Shown here in pieces: positions 1 through 5,411 of a stretch of DNA of 10,337 nt. Source of the stretch: Holosporaceae bacterium (GTDB lineage Bacteria; Pseudomonadota; Alphaproteobacteria; UBA3830); contig JAISCG010000010.1 in NCBI GenBank assembly GCA_031265715.1, positions 1-10,337 on the forward strand. The letters run 5' to 3'. A program made the position numbers and the translations under genes. Under the pieces are notes generated by a model. It did not search any database. It was not told the origin of the DNA and saw nothing but the letters and a program-made list of their open reading frames with translations. The stretch's first letter is position 1. The number at the start of each line of letters is the position of its first letter.

Positions 1-44
1 ATCAGTAGAGTTGTTGCAAGAACAATAAGTTAATCGTCCCGGAA

Positions 45-67
45 GGGGGAGGAGGTAATTTTCCCCC
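45..67. other. G/C hairpin at left edge
   Basis: A perfect 6-base inverted repeat (GGGGGA at 45-50, TCCCCC at 62-67) surrounds an 11-base loop. It lies downstream of the sfsA stop. It may also lie downstream of a plus-strand gene entering from the left, because two plus frames hit stops at 26-28 and 31-33. No T-run follows on either strand, so calling it a terminator would be a guess. The loop contains a perfect AGGAGG, but the only ATG after it (68) is 12 bases away and opens a frame antisense to sfsA. Confidence 0.35.
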
Positions 68-70
68 ATG

Positions 71-112
71 GTTTTGAGGTTTTATCGGTTTCGCAGCCGA
101 AAACCTCGGAAC
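71..112. other. long inverted repeat after sfsA, possible terminator
   Basis: The arms 71-83 and 100-112 can pair over 13 bases. The inner 8 (GAGGTTTT / AAAACCTC) are perfect, and a further CGG/CCG stem lies inside (86-88 with 97-99). In a plus-strand transcript the two non-Watson-Crick positions (74/109 and 75/108) are U-G wobbles. In a minus-strand transcript they are C-A mismatches. The fold is therefore better on the plus strand, which suggests it belongs to a gene entering from the left rather than to sfsA. The position between two gene ends fits a terminator, but there is no adjacent U-tract; the nearest short T-run is at 121-124. Confidence 0.4.
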
Positions 113-122
113 CTGCGGCGTT

Positions 123-839
123 TTACTTTATCAGTGTGGAGGAAATGTCGAAGCAGTCGGCAAAACTCACTCCGAGCGGATCAATCGACAGATTCAGCTG
201 CAGAATTTCCACGCCTTTCTCCAACGATCTTTTTACGGCATTCGCGACTTCAGCATTGCGTTTGCTCGGAGCGGGCGGGACGAATTTCGGTGCGTTGAAC
301 ACGAAACAGGTTAGAAGAATCGCGCGATCGTTGTCTTTCAGACTGTCTCCGAGGTCGTTAATGTGTCTGGTGAATCGAGTCAGCGAAGTCGGGGCCTGAT
401 GTTCCAACGACTCCCGCTCTCTGAAAAGATAAAACAGCGGCATTTTCACCTCGATATAGGTATTGCCGACACGAAAATCCAGTCTCGACGACCCCAGAGT
501 TTGTTCTCGAAGTACCGGGTCGTTGCCGGAATTCAGCAGTCCGCATTTCAAAAAATGCTCTACGTAGCGATTGACCGCCGTTTGATTTATCCCGATCCAA
601 ACGCCGTCCGCGGAAAAAGCCTCAACGGTATGCTGCGTTTTTCTGTTCGGATTTTCTGATTTTGAAAGGAGACAGGGGACGTTTTCGAAAACGACATTTC
701 CGACTTTTCCGGTCGTAGGACAGTGACATCTCTCGACTTTCCCGGCTGTTTCAACGTTCATGATAAAGCGATTCGGTCTGGATTTTATGAGCCCCTCCGC
801 GAGCGGAGTTTTAAACTTAAAATCAGTAAAACGGTTCAT
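123..839 (-). CDS. sfsA: SfsA-family DNA/RNA nuclease
   Basis: SfsA was named for sugar fermentation stimulation in E. coli and is now annotated as a DNA/RNA-binding protein with a nuclease fold. The protein of 238 residues matches the usual family length. Landmarks run in family order: an N-terminal RPNRFIMNVE segment (21-30), CHCPTTG (38-44, family HCPNTG), SENPNRKT (61-68), WIGINQTAVNR (81-91), then SRLDF (118-122) and YIEVK (128-132), which supply a D-ExK arrangement (D121, E130, K132) like PD-(D/E)xK nucleases, and a C-terminal KGVEIL stretch. The family's RGxxHL segment is weakly kept, with only H159 in place. The frame opens further upstream with TTG at 854, but ATG at 839 gives a protein starting in register with the family. 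Its Shine-Dalgarno is weak (GAGAA). A TAGAAT hexamer on the minus strand (867-872) could be the -10. The gene stands alone and its link to the neighbours is unclear. Confidence 0.87.
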   Translation of the reverse strand: MNRFTDFKFKTPLAEGLIKSRPNRFIMNVETAGKVERCHCPTTGKVGNVVFENVPCLLSKSENPNRKTQHTVEAFSADGVWIGINQTAVNRYVEHFLKCGLLNSGNDPVLREQTLGSSRLDFRVGNTYIEVKMPLFYLFRERESLEHQAPTSLTRFTRHINDLGDSLKDNDRAILLTCFVFNAPKFVPPAPSKRNAEVANAVKRSLEKGVEILQLNLSIDPLGVSFADCFDISSTLIK

Positions 840-1001
840 GTTTTTCTCGCGCAATAATTCTCTTCGATTCTACAAAATCATCGACGGATTAACGAAGGAT
901 TTTTTCAGATGGCGGAATTTCCTCTAAATCAAGTGTTTACGAGGATTTTTAGAGAAAAACCGGGGCGAAAAATATTTTTATTTTCTAAATTACCCCCTAC
1001 G

Positions 1002-1054
1002 TACCACTTATCATTGCAAGGTGTGAAACGCCTAATTTAATGCGACGGGTGGTA
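1002..1054. other. nested inverted repeat, possible structured RNA or operator
   Basis: The outer arms TACCAC (1002-1007) and GTGGTA (1049-1054) are perfect complements. Inside, TTGCA (1014-1018) can pair with TGCGA (1041-1045) using one wobble. This stacks onto AGGTG (1019-1023) with CGCCT (1029-1033), again with one wobble, around a TGAAA loop. A second short hairpin (AAGTT/AACTT, 1054-1070) and six T bases (1072-1077) follow. The stems are short enough to arise by chance, so both a small RNA with its terminator and a regulator site for the downstream promoter remain guesses. Confidence 0.25.
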
Positions 1055-1075
1055 AGTTTGTAAGTAACTTCTTTT

Positions 1076-1104
1076 TTGCTTTTTTGCAAAAAATGTAGTA
1101 GAAT
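1076..1104 (+). promoter_or_regulatory. sigma70-type promoter of metallopeptidase gene
   Basis: TTGCTT (1076-1081) and TAGAAT (1099-1104) are separated by exactly 17 bases. Transcription would start near 1110, giving a leader of about 40 bases before the GTG at 1148. The -35 covers the first possible upstream TTG codon of the same frame, which argues against that longer reading. Confidence 0.5.
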
Positions 1105-1147
1105 TGTTTCAGCTTTTGATTGGTTATATTTGTCAAGGGAAGATATT

Positions 1148-2236
1148 GTGAATAGGGGTTTATTTTTTATCGCCGTTTTAGGACTTATAAATTGTCTTTA
1201 TTATGCTTTTAATAAAGAAATGCAAAATGCGCCGGTTTCAAAAACAACAAGTACAAATTCATTTGAAGCCTCTCCGAAAATTGAGGAAAAAGAAGAGCCT
1301 GCCGTCCCCATTGAAGATCACGTTTTCCCACTGTGGATAAGACAATTTTCGTCTCTGAGCAGTGAGGAATTGAAATTTTACCGAGAAAACACCTGGGATC
1401 CACAAAAAACTCTGGAACAAAACAAAAAAGCTTTGGTCGATCTTTTTGTAAAAACTTGCCTGCAACCCATAGAAGATTTTTTGCCGGTCAAGAATGGAAC
1501 CGTGCTGAAATTGGGAGGGCAGGCCGGGGCGATTTTGTTGCAATCAGCCGAGGCTGATGAAGTCAGACCTCCTGATTTGATTCGCATTTTTCAGATGCTT
1601 TCGGATTCTCCGACTTTTTGCAGATTAATGAGATCCCTGATAGCGAAGTACAAAACAATGTTTTACAGACCTCAAAAAGCGGTGTTTCTTTTCACCAAAG
1701 GAGACGCCAGCCACGCTTCCTACAGTTCCGTGCACTACGTTATCAATCTCAGGACAATTGATCACGAAATTTTATCGGCCCTCGATTGCACAAAACATAA
1801 ATTACTTTTCGGAGGAACGATATTTCACGAAATGCTGCATTGGTATCACAAAGTTTCGGATTCCCCGGAATACGAACGCCGCAGCAAGTCAATGAATTGC
1901 ATTTGCAGGCGTTTGCAAGAATACAGATACTACGATTTTTTCGGCCAGTATCGCGACCAAATTGCAAAATATTTCTCGAACGACGAGGAATATTATACCA
2001 TTTACGGTCTCAAGGAGGAGGAGGGAAATCTGGTCTTGGATACTCTGTGCGAGGCAACCTACACCTATGAACAGTACGGATATATTCGGGGAAGTCACGT
2101 TGCTTTCCCCCGACATTATCCGGATGAAAAAAACTTCATCCTCAGTACCCGAGATGAAGCTTTGCTGAAATTTTTCACAGTCGTCACGACTCCGGAATTC
2201 GGGAAGGGGGAATTTAAATGCTATGATCTGAAGTAA
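1148..2236 (+). CDS. exported M91-type (NleD-like) zinc metallopeptidase
   Basis: This is a probable zinc metalloprotease of 362 residues. HEMLH at 227-231 fits the HExxH zinc site (H227, H231 as ligands, E228 catalytic) and lies in the context FGGTIFHEMLHWYHK. Downstream, DEEYYTIYGL (279-288) followed by TLCEATYTYEQYGYIR resembles the EE..T(V/I)GL and EN/EA...G..R blocks of the M91 family, so E302 is a possible third ligand. Family M91 includes NleD, a type III effector of enteropathogenic E. coli that cleaves host JNK and p38 kinases. Here the protein starts with a hydrophobic stretch (residues 4-21), indicating a Sec signal or membrane anchor. A charged, low-complexity linker (22-55) follows. 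The frame is open back to a TTG at 1076, but GTG at 1148 has AAGGGAAG (1135-1142) at good distance and lies after the promoter. Its last 23 bases overlap the convergent HNH gene. Peptidase class is well supported; family assignment is moderate and the substrate unknown. Confidence 0.68.
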   Translation: MNRGLFFIAVLGLINCLYYAFNKEMQNAPVSKTTSTNSFEASPKIEEKEEPAVPIEDHVFPLWIRQFSSLSSEELKFYRENTWDPQKTLEQNKKALVDLFVKTCLQPIEDFLPVKNGTVLKLGGQAGAILLQSAEADEVRPPDLIRIFQMLSDSPTFCRLMRSLIAKYKTMFYRPQKAVFLFTKGDASHASYSSVHYVINLRTIDHEILSALDCTKHKLLFGGTIFHEMLHWYHKVSDSPEYERRSKSMNCICRRLQEYRYYDFFGQYRDQIAKYFSNDEEYYTIYGLKEEEGNLVLDTLCEATYTYEQYGYIRGSHVAFPRHYPDEKNFILSTRDEALLKFFTVVTTPEFGKGEFKCYDLK

Positions 2237-2843
2237 CTGTATTATCAGTGATTTCACAGATTTTCAAACTTGAAACGGCGAAAAATATCTGTATTTTTAG
2301 AATAAATCTTATTATTATCCGTCGGATAAAGTCGTGGGAAAAGCAGGCTTTCTCTTCGAGAGATTCATGTAACAGATAATGATTTTGGGAAGTCAGCGGC
2401 GAGATATTCCGGGACTCATTAATACCTCCGGCGTGTATGGGAATCACGTGATGCGCCTCAAATTCCACTGTAGCGGCGCCTCTTTTGATGATCTTTTCCC
2501 GCGGCCATTTAAGATTGTACCTTGCTTCCCACTCTTGTTTCAGCCTACGTTTTTTCGAACTGAACTCTTTTCTGATCTTATGCCTTTTCCTTCGCGGAGG
2601 ATTTCTGTTTTTGTTATTCAAATAGAAATTTTCAATCCACAGTTTTTGCTCTTTTTGCAGTCGATGCTCGGAAAGGGATTGCAATTTATTCAAATACAAA
2701 TCCACGGATTCCCGATCATCGACGCCGCAAAAAAGCCCGGCGATGAAGGTTATAAAAACGCACAACAACAGGCTTTTTCTGTTTGATCCGGTGAAATAAT
2801 TCAATAATTGACGAACAAGCCTGTCTTTGTTTCGAAATTTCAT
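2214..2843 (-). CDS. HNH-nuclease-motif protein with N-terminal membrane segment
   Basis: This 209-residue protein has a basic N-terminus and one hydrophobic segment (24-39), then a charged, partly helical region (41-75) and a very basic stretch rich in R and K (78-104). An HNH-like motif follows: EAHHVIPIHAGG (129-140), N146 and H155/H159 in NHYLLH. This is the H-H...N...H...H spacing of ββα-metal nucleases found in many bacterial toxins and effectors; the preceding EWEARYNLKWPR (104-115) is also typical of that setting. The hydrophobic segment suggests export or membrane anchoring, unusual for a restriction or homing HNH enzyme. The last 40 or so residues are AT-coded, rich in I and F, and run into the convergent metallopeptidase gene, so an earlier stop may have been lost. 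The ATG lies 36 bases after the ankyrin gene stop, so both are probably on one transcript; the Shine-Dalgarno is weak. Target and partner are unknown. Confidence 0.6.
   Translation of the reverse strand: MKFRNKDRLVRQLLNYFTGSNRKSLLLCVFITFIAGLFCGVDDRESVDLYLNKLQSLSEHRLQKEQKLWIENFYLNNKNRNPPRRKRHKIRKEFSSKKRRLKQEWEARYNLKWPREKIIKRGAATVEFEAHHVIPIHAGGINESRNISPLTSQNHYLLHESLEEKACFSHDFIRRIIIRFILKIQIFFAVSSLKICEITDNTVTSDHSI
2256..2300 (+). terminator. possible terminator of metallopeptidase gene
   Basis: ACAGAT (2256-2261) and ATCTGT (2287-2292) are perfect complements. TTTC (2262-2265) can pair with GAAA (2280-2283) inside, leaving a small bulge. The stem is followed by ATTTTTAG. It begins 19 bases after the metallopeptidase stop, the right place for a plus-strand terminator, but it is AT-rich and weak. 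It lies inside the C-terminal coding part of the convergent HNH frame. A second short hairpin (TTATCC GTC GGATAA, 2315-2329) follows. Confidence 0.33.
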
Positions 2844-2879
2844 TTATCGCGATCGAATCACACTTCTCTCTCAACACCA

Positions 2880-3542
2880 TTATTCTCCGGAAGATTCACG
2901 AAGCCCCTTTTCGGCAATATCCGACGGAGTTTGTCCGGCCGCACTTTTTATAGTAAAATTCGCGCCGCGAGCTCTTAAAATTTCGACGATTTCTCTCTCT
3001 TCGAATATGACAGCCCAATGCGCTGCAGTAAATCCGTCATTATCCTGCAGATCAATGTTTGCACCGCGATCTAGCAGAATCTCGACCACATTCCTACGTC
3101 CGTGCATCGCCGCAATATGCAACGGAGAGTTACCTGCATTACCCTGCTCATCAATGTTGGCCTTGTTATCCAGCAGAATCACGACCACATTTGTATGTTC
3201 GCGCATCACCGCAATATGCAACGAAGAGTACCCTTCGTCGTTTTTCCGATTAACCTCTGCACCGTTATCTATCAGAACTTGAGCCATTCTTTCATCTCCT
3301 GAATAGGCAACACCGTGCAACGGAGTATTTTCACCGCGGTTTACTATCTTCTTAATCTTTGCCCCCCGAGCTGCCCAATATTTGACCCCCTCTACATCTC
3401 CTGATTCGATAGCCAAATTCACATTCAACCTCAAGGCAGCAACTTGATCACGCCTCATGGAACTGCTTTGATCAACCGTTGATAAAATAAAAACTGCACT
3501 GAACAACATTTTTAGTAGCGTACTATATCGATTCTTTTCCAT
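2880..3542 (-). CDS. secreted ankyrin-repeat protein
   Basis: This is a 220-residue protein made almost wholly of ankyrin repeats, a fold that binds other proteins. The N-terminus has a signal-peptide layout: basic start, hydrophobic core at about 9-21, then a polar STVDQSSS stretch that could hold the cleavage site. A degenerate capping repeat (about 39-68) is followed by four 33-residue repeats starting near 70, 103, 136 and 169. They carry the usual features: TPLH or its variants, then VV.ILLD and GA.I/VN. A partial cap follows from 202 (QTPSDIA). The ATG at 3542 has a strong AGGGGAAG Shine-Dalgarno (3546-3553). The gene is separated by 117 AT-rich bases from the permease upstream, so it probably has its own promoter, although no convincing -35/-10 pair was found. 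The HNH gene follows after 36 bases. It may act as a binding partner or inhibitor of a secreted enzyme, or as a host-directed protein; the sequence does not decide. Confidence 0.88.
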   Translation of the reverse strand: MEKNRYSTLLKMLFSAVFILSTVDQSSSMRRDQVAALRLNVNLAIESGDVEGVKYWAARGAKIKKIVNRGENTPLHGVAYSGDERMAQVLIDNGAEVNRKNDEGYSSLHIAVMREHTNVVVILLDNKANIDEQGNAGNSPLHIAAMHGRRNVVEILLDRGANIDLQDNDGFTAAHWAVIFEEREIVEILRARGANFTIKSAAGQTPSDIAEKGLRESSGE

Positions 3543-3659
3543 TTTCTTCCCCTGAATATTTATTTATAAGATAATACATTGCGCTAATTTTGTCGATAAA
3601 ATTATAACCATTTTAAAAAAATTATATTCGAAAAAATGCGGGTTATTAACTGTGTATGA

Positions 3660-4496
3660 TCAGCCTTTTATGGAACCGGCGGTCAGTCCCGATATTATCT
3701 TGCGCTGGAAAAATACCACCAGCAATATCAGCGGAAGAGTAACCACCACGCTGGCAGCCATAATCAGACCGTAGGGCAGCTCGTGCTGACTGGCTCCGCT
3801 GAACAGAGCCAGAGACACCGGCACCGTCCTGGCCTGATTGGTTAGCGTAAACGTGAGCGCAAATAAAAACTCGTTCCACGCAGCGATGAAAGCAAGCAAT
3901 CCGGTTGTAACCGTCGCCGGCTTGAGTATCGGAAAAAATATCTTGGTCAGGATAACGTATCTGCTCGCGCCGTCCATGATCGCCGCCTCTTCGATATCCT
4001 TGGGAATGTTGTTCATGAAATTTGTCATGACCCACATCGTAAACGGAACCGTTATAATCATATACGCGAGAATGAGCGCCGATTTTTCATTGTATATATC
4101 GAAAACGCGAATCATTTCAAACATTCCCGACAAAACCGCCACGTGGGGTAAAGTCGTGACGCTCAGCGCAATCATCAGAATACGTTTTCTTCCTCTGAAT
4201 TTATGCCGCGCCAGAGGATAGGCCGCAAAAAAGCAGACGGCCAAAGTCAGCAGCGACGTCAAAGTAGCGATTGCAAACGAGTTCCAAAAAGAGCATCCGA
4301 AAGTGATATCGCTGAGGACATATAAATAATTATCGAAGGTTATGCGGGAGGGAAAAATTTCCGTGGAAAATAAATCCGCGCTCCCTCTCAGAGAAGAAAC
4401 AACCGCCCAATAAAATGGAAACAGGCAGGCGATTGCTATCCCGATGCAGACAACAAAAAATATCAGATTTTTTATTCTTTTTTTACCGACAACCAT
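3660..4496 (-). CDS. sugar ABC transporter permease, MalG type
   Basis: This is the second inner-membrane permease of a carbohydrate ABC importer, 278 residues, normal for the MalG/UgpE/ThuG group. About six hydrophobic segments are visible (near 11-33, 75-95, 105-125, 138-158, 195-215 and 243-262). The cytoplasmic EAA loop that docks the ATPase is intact: EEAAIMDGAS (169-178) with I186 and FFP (187-189). The N-terminus (basic, then hydrophobic, then a periplasmic loop ending in FDNYLYVL) and the C-terminal GLTAGSIKG are typical. Its ATG lies 3 bases after the stop of the first permease, so translation is probably coupled. The only Shine-Dalgarno is a weak GGATTAG inside the preceding gene. 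This is the last gene of the run; no clear terminator follows and no ATPase gene is next to it. Confidence 0.93.
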   Translation of the reverse strand: MVVGKKRIKNLIFFVVCIGIAIACLFPFYWAVVSSLRGSADLFSTEIFPSRITFDNYLYVLSDITFGCSFWNSFAIATLTSLLTLAVCFFAAYPLARHKFRGRKRILMIALSVTTLPHVAVLSGMFEMIRVFDIYNEKSALILAYMIITVPFTMWVMTNFMNNIPKDIEEAAIMDGASRYVILTKIFFPILKPATVTTGLLAFIAAWNEFLFALTFTLTNQARTVPVSLALFSGASQHELPYGLIMAASVVVTLPLILLVVFFQRKIISGLTAGSIKG

Positions 4497-4499
4497 AAT

Positions 4500-5411
4500 C
4501 TAATCCAAATCTTGCATTTTTTTTCTGTTAAGCATCACATATATAATGCCCAAAAAGAGAACGAAAAATAGCAGCGTGGTGGCTGCTGCCGATCCGTATC
4601 CGACGTCGGCGTAGTCAACGAGATGTTTTCTTGCGTAGACGGACATCGTCGCATTTGCGCTGTTTCCGTTGCTGAGTACGTAGACCAAATCGAAAATTCG
4701 CAGAGCATCCAGAGTCCGGAAAATCATTGCGACGATTATCGTCGGCTTCATCAACGGAAGTATGATTTTTACCAGCGTTTTCGAAAAAGGAATACTGTCG
4801 ACCTCCGCGGCTTCGAAACAGTCGCGCGGCAGCGATTGCAATCCGGCCAGCAGCAGCAAAGCCATGTAGGGGGTCGTTTTCCATACGTCGACCAAAATTA
4901 TGGAGACAACGCTCAGCGAATTAGACGCTATCCACGGAATCGGAGCGTCTATAATCGAAAATTTCATAAGCAATTCATTCACTATTCCGTAGACGTCGTT
5001 CAACATCCAGGCCCACATGCGAGCCGAGACGATTGTGGGAATTGTCCAGGGAATGAGGACAATCGCCCGCATCCATCCCCTGCCCCTGAAATTTCTGTGG
5101 AGAATCAGTGCGACTATCATCCCGAGAATTGTTTCGAGCGGAACGGAAATAAGCGCAATGAGAAAAGTGTTTTGGACGGCTCTCCACCAATCTCCGTCCT
5201 TCGCCAAAGCTATAAAATTGTCCATACCGACGAAATTTGTCTGCCGCAAATTATCAAGGGTGGCGTCGGTAAAACTGAAAAAAACCGTGCGCAGCAGAGG
5301 CCATCCCGCGCACAGCATTATCACGATTAAACACGGTGCAAGAAACAACCAATTTGACCAGCAGAATCTTTTAGATTTTTTCTTTTTCTTTATCGGACCA
5401 AGCTTCATCAT
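4500..5411 (-). CDS. sugar ABC transporter permease, MalF type
   Basis: This is the first inner-membrane permease of the importer, 303 residues, the size of UgpA/ThuF-type proteins. After a lysine-rich start (KKKKKSK, 8-14) comes a first membrane segment (20-40), then FVGMDNF (60-66), further segments, and IPWTIPTIVSARMWAWML (120-137) followed by YGIVN. That stretch resembles trehalose/maltose-type MalF homologues. The EAA loop (200-219) reads EAAEVDSIPF and then IILP, so the normally invariant glycine is replaced by serine (S206). The frame can be read from a TTG at 5423; the paired ATG codons at 5411 and 5408 are more likely. All of these starts lie inside the binding-protein gene, giving a 41-base overlap from 5411. 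No strong Shine-Dalgarno is seen, so reinitiation after the upstream stop is plausible. Confidence 0.9.
   Translation of the reverse strand: MMKLGPIKKKKKSKRFCWSNWLFLAPCLIVIMLCAGWPLLRTVFFSFTDATLDNLRQTNFVGMDNFIALAKDGDWWRAVQNTFLIALISVPLETILGMIVALILHRNFRGRGWMRAIVLIPWTIPTIVSARMWAWMLNDVYGIVNELLMKFSIIDAPIPWIASNSLSVVSIILVDVWKTTPYMALLLLAGLQSLPRDCFEAAEVDSIPFSKTLVKIILPLMKPTIIVAMIFRTLDALRIFDLVYVLSNGNSANATMSVYARKHLVDYADVGYGSAAATTLLFFVLFLGIIYVMLNRKKMQDLD

Larger units (their letters stand above)
840..1147. other. divergent intergenic region with promoters
   Basis: These 308 bases separate sfsA from the plus-strand metallopeptidase gene and hold no convincing coding frame. They are AT-rich. From the left they contain the sfsA upstream region with a possible minus-strand -10 at 867-872, a stretch of A/T runs around 955-990, a nested inverted-repeat structure at 1002-1054, a short AT hairpin with a T-run (1054-1077), and the promoter and leader of the metallopeptidase gene. 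No tRNA signature was found here. Confidence 0.6.

Noticed and set aside
68..298. Plus-strand frame starting with ATG at 68 behind a perfect AGGAGG at 50-55
   Set aside because: The spacing of 12 bases is too long, the motif lies in a hairpin loop, and most of the frame is antisense to the well-supported sfsA. The translated protein is rich in R and S with no domain.
1076..1147. Longer start (TTG at 1076) for the metallopeptidase
   Set aside because: The TTG lies in the -35 box of the likely promoter, whereas GTG at 1148 has a good Shine-Dalgarno and puts the hydrophobic signal at the N-terminus.
840..1147. A tRNA or other standard RNA gene in the largest gap
   Set aside because: No T-loop (GTTCRA) or anticodon-arm pattern with a matching acceptor stem was found.
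1148..1205. Lipoprotein signal ending in LGLINC on the metallopeptidase
   Set aside because: The residue before the cysteine is asparagine, which does not fit the lipobox rule (G, A or S), and hydrophobicity continues past the cysteine.
2827..3282. Plus-strand frames of up to 151 residues with internal repeats
   Set aside because: The repeats are the antisense reading of the ankyrin units; the minus strand gives the real protein.
4623..5330. 235-residue plus-strand open frame
   Set aside because: It is exactly antisense to the MalF-type permease. Its composition is rich in H, R, Q and N with no hydrophobic core, as expected from reading a membrane-protein gene backwards.
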